From Candidatus Neomarinimicrobiota bacterium (lineage in GTDB: Bacteria > Fidelibacterota > UBA8477 > JABMPR01), in assembly GCA_016784545.1 (NCBI GenBank), contig JADHUM010000053.1:1-33794 (forward strand): a stretch of DNA of 33,794 bases, in the 5' to 3' direction. Both the position numbers and the translations under genes were made by a program. Shown piece after piece: positions 7,808 to 16,655 of the stretch; the first letter of the stretch is position 1; each line of letters starts with the position of its first letter. The notes under the pieces are model-generated. The model did no database searches and was not told the DNA's origin. It was given only the letters and a program-made list of their open reading frames with translations.

Positions 7808-10039
7808 ATGCTCAAAAATTCTAAAAAATCTTCAAGTTCAGAGACCCGGAAACCGAAAGAAAAATTTGGCACTTTTCTGGGTGTTTATACGCCCAGTGTG
7901 TTGACTATTCTAGGATTGATCATGTATCTGCGGTTCGGATGGGTTGTGGGTAATCTTGGATTGCCATTGACACTACTGGTACTGTTGCTATCTACTGCAA
8001 TTACCTTTATCACTGGTTTGAGTGCTTCCGCGGTGGCCACAAACATGCGGGTGGGCGTGGGTGGCGAGTATTTTATCATTTCGCGTAGTCTGGGACTGGA
8101 ACTGGGTGGCGCAATTGGAATACCGCTCTTCCTGTGCCGCACCTTGAGTATCACTTTCTATAGTTTCGGATTGGCAGAATCGATTGTGGCCTTCTGGCCA
8201 GCTAGTTGGGGGGCAGTTACACCTGGCCTCATCCAGATGATCGCAGCCGGTATCATCGTCTGCATTACATTGGTTGCTGGCCGTAGCGCCGGTCTGGCCT
8301 TGAAACTTCAGATCCCTATCATGCTTGCTGTGGGGCTATCCATTTTAGCTCTGGCCATTGGCGTCCTATTCGGAGATATCCGCACGCCTGAGCTGAGTGC
8401 TACCTTTCGTTCAGCGCCAGAAGGTTTCTGGTACGTTTTTGCCGTCTTCTTCCCTGCAGTAACGGGATTTACTGCTGGTATTGGGATGAGTGGTGACCTG
8501 AAGGATCCCCAGCGATCAATTCCCAGCGGAACCATCCTCGCCATCATAACAGGGGTGATTGCTTACTCGTTTATTTTGGTTCTCCTATCCATTACCGCCC
8601 AGGTTAGTATGGCTGAATTATCACAGCCCGGTATCGTGTGGGTGCATTTGGCTGTATTGGGGGCCTGGCTGGTTTTACCGGGTGTCTGGGGCGCCATCCT
8701 CTCGTCTGCCTTTGGAAGTGTTCTCAGCGGGCCACGCGTCCTGCAAGCCCTGGCAACTGACGGTCTTGCACCCAAGATGTTCACACGACTATCAAAGACA
8801 GGTCAACCAACTCTCGCCACATGGGTGAGCGGTGCTCTGGCGCTGGTGGCTGTTTTGCTCGGGGAGTTGAATGCAGTTGCCCAATTTGTAACCATTCTGT
8901 TTCTCACGCTTTACGTCACGATCAATCTTAGCGCTGCACTGGAGATGCTCGCAGGCGATCCATCCTTTCGGCCCAGGATCAGGATTCCATGGTATGTATC
9001 CCTGCTGGGCTCTTTCGGTGCCATGCTGGTGATGTTTCTCATTAATCCCCTGGCCTGCATAGCCGCCATCACATTAGAGCTGATGCTGTATTCATTCTTA
9101 CGCCGACAGACGCTAAAAAAACGCTGGGGCGATGTACGTGCTGGTGTTTGGGTAGCTCTGGCCCGGTTTTCACTGCTCAAACTACGCAACCATCGCAGCG
9201 ATCCTCGCAACTGGCGACCACACATTCTGCTCTTTGTTGGTGACACCTCAAAACGCCTTGGCCTGGTCAGATTGGCAAACTGGTTCAACCAGAACCGCGG
9301 TATGGTTACAGCATGTCAACTGGTGGTGGGCACACTCGATGAAAAGGAGATTGACCCTGTAATTCTGCGTCAGGAAATGGACCAGATGCTGGAAGTGGAG
9401 GGACTGGTGGCATTCAGTGAAGTGGATGTGGTGGCAGATTATGAACAGGGTGTCATCGATGTGGTTCAGGCCAACGGTATGGCCGGGCTGCAATCCAACA
9501 CTGTCATGTTTGGCTGGTCCAACAAGCCTGAGCGATTGGAATCCATGCTTCGCATCATGGGTCTGGTTGCACGTACAGGTCGCAGTACCATCATCAGTCG
9601 TCTGAATTGGGCTCATGAACCGGGCCGGGAGATGCGTATTGATATCTGGTGGCGAGGATTACAGAATAATGGGGATTTGATGCTTTTGCTGGCCTATCTG
9701 CTCAGTATGAATGCCCAGTGGAGAGACGCTCAGATTACCGTTCGATCCATTGTTGAGAATAAAAAAGAACGCACTGCCATGATGAATAGTCTACGCAAAC
9801 TGGTGCCTGCTTCACGGATCGATGCCGCCATGGAGGTTATCATCAGGCCCCCTGATAAATCCATCAACGACATCATGCATGAGAATAGCGGAGAATCGGA
9901 TATTGTTTTTCTTGGTATTATGCCACCCAAAGCTGGAACAGAAGCTGAGGTTGCTCAAAAGCTTGATGAGCTGGCCAGTGGCTTTAAAACTTCCATTTTT
10001 GTTCATAATGCAGGTGAATTTGCTGGGAACCTGGTATGA
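7808..10039 (+). CDS. SLC12-like (cation-chloride cotransporter family) permease
   Basis: 743 residues. After a basic, serine-rich cytosolic tail the sequence enters an APC-superfamily transporter with GTFLGVYTPSVLTILGLIMYLRFGWVVGN, typical of the first helices of cation-chloride cotransporters. GVGGEYFIISRSLG and FPAVTGFTAGIGMSGDLKDPQRSIP are further family hallmarks. About 11-12 hydrophobic helices extend to about residue 435. A cytosolic domain of some 300 residues follows, beginning NWRPHILLFVGD, which matches the soluble domain of SLC12 proteins. The expected role is electroneutral symport of K+ and/or Na+ with Cl-, but bacterial members may carry other solutes. ATG at 7808 lacks a strong ribosome-binding site. 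It is followed after 202 bases by a TrkA-C protein that might regulate it. Confidence 0.88.
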   Translation: MLKNSKKSSSSETRKPKEKFGTFLGVYTPSVLTILGLIMYLRFGWVVGNLGLPLTLLVLLLSTAITFITGLSASAVATNMRVGVGGEYFIISRSLGLELGGAIGIPLFLCRTLSITFYSFGLAESIVAFWPASWGAVTPGLIQMIAAGIIVCITLVAGRSAGLALKLQIPIMLAVGLSILALAIGVLFGDIRTPELSATFRSAPEGFWYVFAVFFPAVTGFTAGIGMSGDLKDPQRSIPSGTILAIITGVIAYSFILVLLSITAQVSMAELSQPGIVWVHLAVLGAWLVLPGVWGAILSSAFGSVLSGPRVLQALATDGLAPKMFTRLSKTGQPTLATWVSGALALVAVLLGELNAVAQFVTILFLTLYVTINLSAALEMLAGDPSFRPRIRIPWYVSLLGSFGAMLVMFLINPLACIAAITLELMLYSFLRRQTLKKRWGDVRAGVWVALARFSLLKLRNHRSDPRNWRPHILLFVGDTSKRLGLVRLANWFNQNRGMVTACQLVVGTLDEKEIDPVILRQEMDQMLEVEGLVAFSEVDVVADYEQGVIDVVQANGMAGLQSNTVMFGWSNKPERLESMLRIMGLVARTGRSTIISRLNWAHEPGREMRIDIWWRGLQNNGDLMLLLAYLLSMNAQWRDAQITVRSIVENKKERTAMMNSLRKLVPASRIDAAMEVIIRPPDKSINDIMHENSGESDIVFLGIMPPKAGTEAEVAQKLDELASGFKTSIFVHNAGEFAGNLV

Positions 10040-10241
10040 CAAACTCGGCCGTCAAAACCATGAATGCTTGTTTTGTCTTGACGATTAACTGAGGTGACGG
10101 GGAGTACACCTGCTATATTATTATTCGTTCAGAGGACCACCTTTGAATAAACGTTTTTTGGCTTGACGGAAATAATATTTGATTGTGGCCAGGGGTTAGC
10201 GCGTGGCTGAGAATATTAATATTAATTAGGGAGATTTTCTG

Positions 10242-10859
10242 ATGGAATTATGGGAGAAGATCAAGGAGTCGGTGGGCTTTGGTGCAGACCTGGTACATTC
10301 ATCCGTAGATGCATCCGATCTCAGCAGATTGCAGGCTGAAGTCGAAATGCTGCAAACTCAAATACGCGATGCTTTCACCAATCTTGGTGGGGATTTGTTC
10401 AGTCAACAGGCTAAGGGTGATAGCGGAGATCTTTCCGTCCCGCTCCAGGAACAGATTGAAGCTTTACGCTCCATGCAGCCAGATCTGGAAGAGAAAGAAG
10501 CTGAACTCGCTTCACTCATGGCCAAATACGAGGAGCAGTCCATCACCGTGACTCATTTACGTGAATTCAAGGAAGCCCTGGACAACGCCGGTGGTTCTTT
10601 GGAATACGTCCAGGTTTTGGAGAATTCCCCGGTATGCGGCAAAACACTCATGGAAATTGATATTCCAGATGAGGTTTTGGCCGGGCTGGTGATCCGGGAT
10701 GGCACTGTGATAATTCCTGATGGCGATACTCGTATAGAGCTTGATGATAGGATTGTCCTGCTTGGTAAAAAGGATGCCGTCATTGAATTTCTACAGGATT
10801 TCAGAGAATTAGATGAGTTTAAAGAAGAAGCAAACAATAATAATGGCGACCAGGAATAA
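10242..10859 (+). CDS. Soluble coiled-coil protein with TrkA-C (RCK_C) domain
   Basis: 205 residues with no signal peptide or membrane helix, so cytosolic. Residues about 20-125 are rich in E, Q, L and K in heptad spacing (for example LQAEVEMLQTQI and LEEKEAELASLMAKYEEQ), indicating a long coiled coil. Residues about 125-195 form a TrkA-C domain: GKTLMEIDIPDEVLAGLVIRDG, then IPDGDTRIELDDRIVLLG. This domain normally binds a ligand such as a nucleotide and gates a channel or transporter, but here it is not joined to one. The start ATG at 10242 follows TTAGGGAGATTTTCTG. The gene ends 10 bases before the next lipoprotein gene. Its position after the SLC12-like transporter suggests it may be an oligomeric regulatory subunit; that is inference. 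Confidence 0.78.
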   Translation: MELWEKIKESVGFGADLVHSSVDASDLSRLQAEVEMLQTQIRDAFTNLGGDLFSQQAKGDSGDLSVPLQEQIEALRSMQPDLEEKEAELASLMAKYEEQSITVTHLREFKEALDNAGGSLEYVQVLENSPVCGKTLMEIDIPDEVLAGLVIRDGTVIIPDGDTRIELDDRIVLLGKKDAVIEFLQDFRELDEFKEEANNNNGDQE

Positions 10860-10869
10860 GGGGGATACC

Positions 10870-11436
10870 ATGAAAAAGATACAACGACCTGCATTTTGGA
10901 TTCAAATGTTAATCATTGGCAGTTTTCTACTGTCAATCAGCGCGTGCGAGACTGCAGATCCTGTTCTGCTGGAGGAGGATATAGTAGATACTGGGCTAAC
11001 TGAAGCGAAAATCCAGGAGGCTGCAGATCGAGCAGAACAAGCCGAATATCGTTTGGTTGAAATTAGGTCGGAGCTTGCAAGTGTTCAACAGACGCTTGAT
11101 CAGCGAGATGCTGATTTACAGGTTATCACGCAGCGTTTGATCCGGACACAGCGCCTCGTGACTGTGCTGATCCTCATACTCATTGGACTGTCTTACAGCT
11201 TGTGGCGTGTGCGTTTTGGTAAAAGGCCAATGGTGTGCCCGGACTGGCGCGCAGTACTTACCCAGTGGGGCCTGTTGAGAACCGCAAAGCAGGTAAAGAC
11301 GCCGCAGAAAGACCCCGAGCCAAAGAAACCTGTAGCAAAAAAGCCAGTTGCCAAGAAGCCAGTTGCTAAAAAACCTGTAGCTAAAAAGCCGGCAACAAAA
11401 AAACCAGCGACCAAGAAGCCAACAGACAAAAAATAA
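10870..11436 (+). CDS. Lipoprotein with coiled coil, membrane helix and lysine-rich repeat tail
   Basis: 188 residues from ATG 10870, which follows AGGGGGATACC. A longer frame exists upstream but overlaps the previous gene and removes the signal peptide from the N-terminus. The order of parts is: signal peptide with lipobox ISAC; an acidic segment; a coiled coil (KIQEAADRAEQAEYRLVEIR and on); a strong hydrophobic helix (LVTVLILILIGLSYSLW); a basic segment; and a tail of about seven tandem PVAKK or PATKK units ending PTDKK. A lipid anchor on the periplasmic side plus one helix would place the polycationic tail in the cytoplasm. The tail resembles histone-H1-like AKKP repeats, which bind nucleic acids or other polyanions. 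No family was recognised. It is probably cotranscribed with the TrkA-C gene. Confidence 0.7.
   Translation: MKKIQRPAFWIQMLIIGSFLLSISACETADPVLLEEDIVDTGLTEAKIQEAADRAEQAEYRLVEIRSELASVQQTLDQRDADLQVITQRLIRTQRLVTVLILILIGLSYSLWRVRFGKRPMVCPDWRAVLTQWGLLRTAKQVKTPQKDPEPKKPVAKKPVAKKPVAKKPVAKKPATKKPATKKPTDKK
11320..11433 (+). repeat. Tandem 15-base coding repeats for (P-V/A-A/T-K-K)n
   Basis: About seven tandem 15-base units encode the lysine-rich tail of the lipoprotein. Codons vary between units (AAA/AAG, GTA/GTT, GCA/GCC/GCT), while the amino-acid pattern is nearly fixed. This suggests selection on the protein repeat and not only recent slippage. Confidence 0.7.
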
Positions 11437-12016
11437 CTAGACCACTGTCACAGGGACTCTAGCGAAGCGCTGGTTCTCAGCTTATTTCATCTTGCCTGGG
11501 CCTTCAGGATTCAGTTAAGAGTCCTGAGTGCTCACGCTATTATGTCAGATCCTCTAAGGTCACTCTTCGAGACTTATTCCAAAGTTCATTGTGCCACAAG
11601 GGATTCTATCATTCTGGTAATACAGAGTCGAGACTTGGGCAATATTTATCCACCGAAGCTAAGCACACGCCAACAGCAGAGCGAGGAGCGTGGGCGGGGA
11701 ACCATCTTTAAAATTGACCCTCCTACTGCGGGTTTCAATATCGATTAACGAATGCTGAATTTCCAAGCGATCTTGGTTTAGTCCGCTTTCTTCAGTTTGC
11801 CTGAAGGTCTGGAAGCTTTTCCATCGCTGTGCAAGTCATTCAGTTTTATACCGTTGAATTGTTTTATTTGAGCTGTTCTGAGCTCTGGCAGTCGGTAGAT
11901 TATCTTGCTAATAACATACTTCATGAGCGTGTTACCCCTACGATGTTCATGCACAAGAATGTTTCCTGCTACCGGAGTGTAGGTGGCTACTTTTCAAAAA
12001 GATTCTGGAGGCAACC
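11437..12016 (+). other. Long intergenic region upstream of mgtE
   Basis: 580 bases with no convincing gene; short frames at 11542-11748 and 11829-12032 have no family resemblance. The region could hold a magnesium-responsive leader, but I could not recognise an M-box or ykoK-type riboswitch core. A 16-base motif at 11688-11703 recurs with one difference at 13427-13442, so mgtE lies between the two copies. The mgtE ribosome-binding site GGAGG is at the right end. Confidence 0.5.
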
Positions 12017-13381
12017 ATGGAAGAAATATTGATCCCGGCACAAACGCTGGCTGAACTGTTAAAGACCAGGGATAGCGCGGCCGTTACAGATTATATCGAA
12101 TTACTCAGTCCCTCTGACACAGCGCGGGCTATTTCGCGTCTCTCAGAATCTGAACGTATACAGCTATTTGATCTATTAAGTGCTGAAGATGCTGCCGTGA
12201 TGATCGAGGAAATCTCGGATACTCAAGCCGCGGACCTGGTTGAGGAAATGACCTCTAAACAGGCGGCAGCGATTATCGAGGAAATGTCCAGCGATCATCA
12301 GGCGGATATTCTAGCGGAGATGGATGAGGACGTCAGTCAAGCGATCCTCTCCAAGATGCACCGACGTGAGGCCAATGAGGCTCGCCAGCTTTTAACGTAT
12401 GATCCTGATTGTGCCGGTGGGCTCATGATCTCTGAGTTTCTGGTGTATCGAACCACCAATACCATTCAGAATGTTCTGGATGATCTTCAGGAAAATCGGA
12501 TCAAATACGCCAACTATCATGTTCAGTATTTTTATGTGGTTGACAGTGATCGCAGGCTGGCCGGGGTCGTGCGTTTGAACGACCTGCTTTTTCCTGCCCG
12601 CGATACCTTGTTAAAGGACACCATGCTAAAGTCCCCGCTGAGTGTCTCAGTTCAGGCCAATCTGCGTGAATTGCATGAATTCTTCGAAGAACATCATTTG
12701 TTCGGCGTACCTGTTGTGGAGGATAATCGTCGTCTGGTTGGTGTTGTCCTGCCTGCCGCCATAGAGGAAGCGGTGAGCAAACAGAAAACCCGAACCTTTC
12801 TAAAATTAAGTGGAATTATAGGCGGTGAAGAATTCCGAACAATGCCTTTGCTCAATCGCTCCGGCAGGAGATTGTCATGGTTAAGCTTGAACATCGTCCT
12901 AAACATCCTGGCTGCCAGCGTCATTGCAATGTATCAGGATACCCTTGCAGCAGTCATTGCCTTGGCCGTATTTTTACCCATGGTAAGTGATATGAGCGGC
13001 TGTTCCGGCAATCAGGCAGTGGCCGTATCCATGCGTGAATTAGCGCTGGGACTTGTGCGTCCTGGTGAAATTCTATGGGTGCTGGGGAAGGAGATCAAAG
13101 TTGGTCTTATTAATGGTCTGGTGCTGGGATTGCTCCTGGCTGGTGTGGCCTTGGTCTGGAACGGCAGCCCTTGGTTAGGGCTTGTTGTGGGTAGTGCGCT
13201 GGCGGCAAATACGGTGGTATCGGTCATGTTGGGTGGGATGTTGCCATTGTTGCTAAGGCGTATGAAGCTTGACCCGGCCCTGGTTTCAAGTCCCCTGCTA
13301 ACAACTGTAACTGACATGTGTGGATTCTTTTTTGTCCTGAGTTTTGCCTCAGCACTGATGCCCCAGTTGGCAGGGAGCTAA
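12017..13381 (+). CDS. mgtE: Magnesium transporter MgtE
   Basis: 454 residues, the usual length for MgtE. Residues about 20-125 are the MgtE N-terminal helical superhelix (repeated ISRLSESERIQLFDLLS-like units, then EEMSSDHQADILAEM). Two CBS domains follow at about 130-260, with YDPDCAGGLM at the entry and HHLFGVPVVED in the second. The membrane domain, with about five helices, contains the pore-associated segment FLPMVSDMSGCSGNQAVAVSMREL and a final helix with VTDMCGFFFVLSFA carrying the conserved aspartate. The expected role is Mg2+-gated Mg2+ uptake through the inner membrane. The conserved MGGNSGNQ motif is altered to MSGCSGNQ, a modest deviation that keeps SGNQ. ATG 12017 follows GGAGG at six bases. 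Long gaps on both sides suggest a single-gene unit. Confidence 0.94.
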   Translation: MEEILIPAQTLAELLKTRDSAAVTDYIELLSPSDTARAISRLSESERIQLFDLLSAEDAAVMIEEISDTQAADLVEEMTSKQAAAIIEEMSSDHQADILAEMDEDVSQAILSKMHRREANEARQLLTYDPDCAGGLMISEFLVYRTTNTIQNVLDDLQENRIKYANYHVQYFYVVDSDRRLAGVVRLNDLLFPARDTLLKDTMLKSPLSVSVQANLRELHEFFEEHHLFGVPVVEDNRRLVGVVLPAAIEEAVSKQKTRTFLKLSGIIGGEEFRTMPLLNRSGRRLSWLSLNIVLNILAASVIAMYQDTLAAVIALAVFLPMVSDMSGCSGNQAVAVSMRELALGLVRPGEILWVLGKEIKVGLINGLVLGLLLAGVALVWNGSPWLGLVVGSALAANTVVSVMLGGMLPLLLRRMKLDPALVSSPLLTTVTDMCGFFFVLSFASALMPQLAGS

Positions 13382-13711
13382 TGTTCAGGACCGACCCCGG
13401 CTGGAGCAGAGACCCATCGAAATGTGGCGTAGGCGGGGAACCGCATTGATTAATGAATCAGTCTACCTTCTTCGAACTACGACCTGACGGGTATGGATTA
13501 CCGATTGGGGAATTTTGAAATAAAAGGCCTTTCAGGTGAACGAATTGAATAATAAGCTTTAAAACAGGAATGACTCAAGCTTCAATAATGTCGAACCAGA
13601 TGGTCTCTTACATATCTGTCCTTTAGTTGCCAGCAATATTGTTTCATTCCACAGTAACAAGAAGGCTCACCGGACACTTCAAGGGCTCTGGGATTTGTAA
13701 GCTGGAAAGGA
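13382..13711 (+). other. Intergenic region between convergent mgtE and doxX-like genes
   Basis: About 330 bases between the 3' ends of two converging genes. It holds copies of two short dispersed motifs (13427-13442 and 13497-13519). I see no convincing gene or strong intrinsic terminator. Confidence 0.5.
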
Positions 13712-14131
13712 TTAACTTGTTGGTGATCCATTCGAACTGAGGAACTCATTTCCCCGAAGAGCAAACAGGGCACCCAGCAATAATACCAGGAGCTGAAATT
13801 CCAGACCACCCATTGGCTTGGTTTCAGATGCGACAAAGCTCCACTGAGGCCAGTGTACCATGGCAATAGCGCTAAACATGACGATGGCTGCCAGAGCACC
13901 AGCAATACGGGTTACCAGAGATCCCAGGATAGGTCCTGCAAGGAAGCCCAGACCTACCAGAACTTCAATCAGTGCAAGCATGTAAACGCCTGCAACGGGC
14001 ATTCCCATTCCTTTGGCCATCATTTCAGCCATGGGGAATTTGATAATTCCGTGAAAAATAAAAATAGCTGCCAGCTGCAATCTGATGATCCAGTGGCCGT
14101 GTTGTTCAGCAAAATTTATTACTGCGTTCAT
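13712..14131 (-). CDS. DoxX family membrane protein
   Basis: 139 residues with four hydrophobic helices. Family features are an early WIIRLQLAAIFIFHGIIKF helix, ALIEVLVGLGFLAGP in the second, and the short loop AMVHWPQWSF between later helices. DoxX-type proteins are small inner-membrane proteins; some take part in quinone-linked thiosulfate oxidation or in redox-stress membrane complexes, but most are uncharacterised, so no reaction is assigned. I chose ATG 14129-14131 because GAGAGG lies six bases upstream. An ATG seven codons earlier would place that ribosome-binding site inside the gene. It is convergent with mgtE and has no same-strand partner nearby. Confidence 0.82.
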   Translation of the reverse strand: MNAVINFAEQHGHWIIRLQLAAIFIFHGIIKFPMAEMMAKGMGMPVAGVYMLALIEVLVGLGFLAGPILGSLVTRIAGALAAIVMFSAIAMVHWPQWSFVASETKPMGGLEFQLLVLLLGALFALRGNEFLSSNGSPTS

Positions 14132-14801
14132 CTCTATCCTCTCATTCTCCATTCTCGTCGGTTCACCTGATGAGTCTTATCTTCTACAAACACAGGCAAC
14201 CCGCTGTTGTTGAAAGCCAAGATATGAGTTTGAGAGCAGGGTACTGTCTCTGAGCTGACAAATCGCGGTTTTTAGAGAATCTGCGGGATTAACTGGCCTG
14301 GCTGTGCCCTATGGGTTCCTTTTTTCAGTTGTAAGCAGACCAGCCTGCGCTCCTGGAGCTTTGGCTTGGCAAGCCCATATACAGTAAGGGCTGGCGGGTT
14401 TTGGCTGGTAAAAAGTTGCTGTTCAGCTATAGTAGCTTTATCAGACTAATCCCATCAATTTCAAGAGTGCCGAGATTTTATTACTGACCATCAGAGTCAT
14501 AAAAAGTTAGCTGGTTTTAGATTAGATCAACCGATGTTAATCCCGTCTGTTCTGGTGCTAGTTGAATCGGCAGGATTAAGACACTTTCATCTATGCCTCC
14601 TGACTCAGCTACCGGTGTTATTGAAAGATTTACGATTTCATTTTCAATCCCGAGCAATCCCAGGGCAGTCCGAGACCAAACGCTTTTGGAGGGAAAGTCT
14701 TCGTCCTATTAGATGCTATCATTCTTCCAGAAAGAATAGTGCTTGTTCTGCTAATTAAATCGAATAAATTTTTGCAATTATTTGGAATAGGGGGTCGTCA
14801 A
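14132..14801 (+). other. Long intergenic region upstream of the GLUG-repeat gene
   Basis: About 670 bases with divergent promoters expected at both ends. No gene or structured RNA was recognised. A 24-base motif at 14337-14360, beginning AGACCAGCCTGCGCTC, recurs with four differences at 16600-16623, just past the terminator of the GLUG gene, so the two imperfect copies bracket that gene. Confidence 0.5.
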
Positions 14802-16532
14802 GTGAAGAATTTATTTTGCTGTTTTTCGCTCTTGGCAGGTTTGTCATTATTCGGGCAGACTGCTACTGCTCCATCTGGTGTTGGAACGTCAGAATCACCC
14901 TATCAGATCACCACCCTAAATAACCTCTATTGGATTACACAAAATTCGGCTGAATGGGCGGGTGGCAAATATTATGAACAAACTGCGGATATAGACGCTT
15001 CCTCAACCAGTACATGGAATAGTGGAGCGGGTTTTTCGCCCATCGGAAATAACTCAACAAATTTCGCTGCTTCCTATGACGGACAAAATCATGTGATCTC
15101 CGGGATCAGCATTGTTCGTAGCACGACAAATTATCAGGGCTTATTTGGATATGTATCAGGCGGTTCTATCATGAATCTGGGAGTGACCAGTGTCAATGTC
15201 ACTGGCATGGACTTTACAGGTGCGCTGGTCGGTAAATTGGCAGGTGCCAGCGTAACAAATTGCCACAGCACCGGAAGCTTGATTGGTAGGGTGGATTCCG
15301 GTGGCTTGGTTGGTGAAAATGCAGCAGGTTCAAGCATTGTTAAATGCTATAGCAAGGTGGCTGTGACAGCGAGCGGTAGTGGTGCCGAACGTTTGGGTGG
15401 ATTGGTGGGCATTAATAGAGCACAGATTAGTTACAGCTACAGCACTGGAAGTGTAACAGCTGGTGGCTATAATTATATTGGAGGATTAACCGGACGCAAT
15501 CTTGATGCAAGTATCAGTAATAGCTATAGCACTGGCAATGTAACTGGAAATTCAAAAGTAGGAGGGCTCTCTGGTGCCAATGCCCACAATACTACTCCAA
15601 GCGTATTAGAGTACTGCTACAGCACCGGTAGTGTGACCGCAAACAGCGATAAGGGTGGTCTGGTAGGTTACAATCTTGACCCAGTTACTTATTCGTTCTG
15701 GGACAAAGAAACATCAGGGATTGCAGGAGTAAATGCTTCCGGAAGTCCTGCCGGGACAGGTAAAACCACACTTGAAATGAAAACGCAGTCTACATTTACG
15801 GACGCGGGTTGGGATTTTACGATTAATGCTGAAGATGATGACTGGAAACTTAGTTCAGTTAACAACGGGTATCCACAATTAGTCTGGGCAGAAACCGTTG
15901 ATTCGTCATTACCGGTAGAACTGGAGAATTTTAGACTCAAGAACGTTAAATCAGGCATTGAGATCAGATGGGTAACCAGCTCTGAGATTGAAAATCAGGG
16001 TTTTATTATTTCCCGTAAAACGGATGAAACTCACTGGACTGAAATAGCCTCCTTCAGGACATCCAAAGCCTTAGAAGGTCAGGGGTCAACGACACGCTCA
16101 ACTGAATATAGAATAACAGATACGCAAGTCCGCGAGGGGTCTAGCTATTCTTATCAGTTGTCGGATATAGACTATGCTGGTAAACGTTCTGATCATATCA
16201 ATATGGTTCAGACAATCACCTATATCATACCAGACAATTCAATCATACCCATTGTTTTTGAACTTAAGGGACTCTATCCAAATCCATTTAACCCCAGCAT
16301 AATCCTGACTTATGATCTTATAGAATCTGCAGATTTGGTAGTCAACATCTATAATATGAGGGGTGAATTGGTCTGGAATCACTATCAGGGCAGTCATCCT
16401 TCAGGACAAAATTACAGCCTGAGCTGGGACGGAAAGAACCTCAATGGAGACGCTTTGGGCTCTGGGATTTATCTGGTAAATATCCGTGCTGGATTTCAGC
16501 ATTTAACCTGCAAGGTGACTTTACTGCACTAG
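14802..16532 (+). CDS. Secreted GLUG-repeat protein with C-terminal sorting domain
   Basis: 576 residues from GTG 14802, which follows AGGGGG and gives a good signal peptide (NLFCCFSLLAGLSLFGQTA). A longer frame upstream only adds residues ahead of the signal. From about residue 100 to 310 there are repeated GLUG-type units such as GGLVGENAAG, YSTGSVTAGG and YSTGNVTG, which build a repetitive beta structure found in adhesins and surface proteins. A fibronectin-III-like or beta-sandwich region follows (LPVELENFRLKNVKSG). The last 80 residues are a FlgD-like sorting domain with GLYPNPFNPSIILTYDL and a closing GIYLVNIRAG. That C-terminus predicts export through a type IX-like system. The gene stands alone and ends in a clear terminator. 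Confidence 0.85.
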   Translation: MKNLFCCFSLLAGLSLFGQTATAPSGVGTSESPYQITTLNNLYWITQNSAEWAGGKYYEQTADIDASSTSTWNSGAGFSPIGNNSTNFAASYDGQNHVISGISIVRSTTNYQGLFGYVSGGSIMNLGVTSVNVTGMDFTGALVGKLAGASVTNCHSTGSLIGRVDSGGLVGENAAGSSIVKCYSKVAVTASGSGAERLGGLVGINRAQISYSYSTGSVTAGGYNYIGGLTGRNLDASISNSYSTGNVTGNSKVGGLSGANAHNTTPSVLEYCYSTGSVTANSDKGGLVGYNLDPVTYSFWDKETSGIAGVNASGSPAGTGKTTLEMKTQSTFTDAGWDFTINAEDDDWKLSSVNNGYPQLVWAETVDSSLPVELENFRLKNVKSGIEIRWVTSSEIENQGFIISRKTDETHWTEIASFRTSKALEGQGSTTRSTEYRITDTQVREGSSYSYQLSDIDYAGKRSDHINMVQTITYIIPDNSIIPIVFELKGLYPNPFNPSIILTYDLIESADLVVNIYNMRGELVWNHYQGSHPSGQNYSLSWDGKNLNGDALGSGIYLVNIRAGFQHLTCKVTLLH

Positions 16533-16559
16533 ATTATGCTTCAGTAACTGGAATGATAT

Positions 16560-16589
16560 GAAAGCCCCGGAGCGTTTCCGGGGCTTTTC
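16560..16589 (+). terminator. Rho-independent terminator of the GLUG-repeat gene
   Basis: AAAGCCCCGG (16561-16570) pairs perfectly with CCGGGGCTTT (16578-16587) around a seven-base loop. A short T-run lies within the 3' arm. It is 27 bases past the stop codon. The flanking A and T runs make it potentially bidirectional, so it could also serve the minus-strand gene ending at 16656. Confidence 0.85.
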
Positions 16590-16655
16590 AGTGGCAGGTA
16601 GACCAGTCTGCGCTCGCAGAGCTCCGTCCAGCATGCGATGAGTAAATCTTTAATA

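Noticed and set aside
11320-11433. CRISPR-like or satellite repeat
   Set aside because: The 15-base units are in frame, without spacers, and encode a lysine-rich protein tail.
11542-11748. 68-codon frame upstream of mgtE
   Set aside because: No recognisable protein features and no ribosome-binding site; treated as intergenic.
11437-12016. Mg2+ riboswitch ahead of mgtE
   Set aside because: The length and position are suitable, but I could not identify conserved core segments of an M-box, so I do not claim one.
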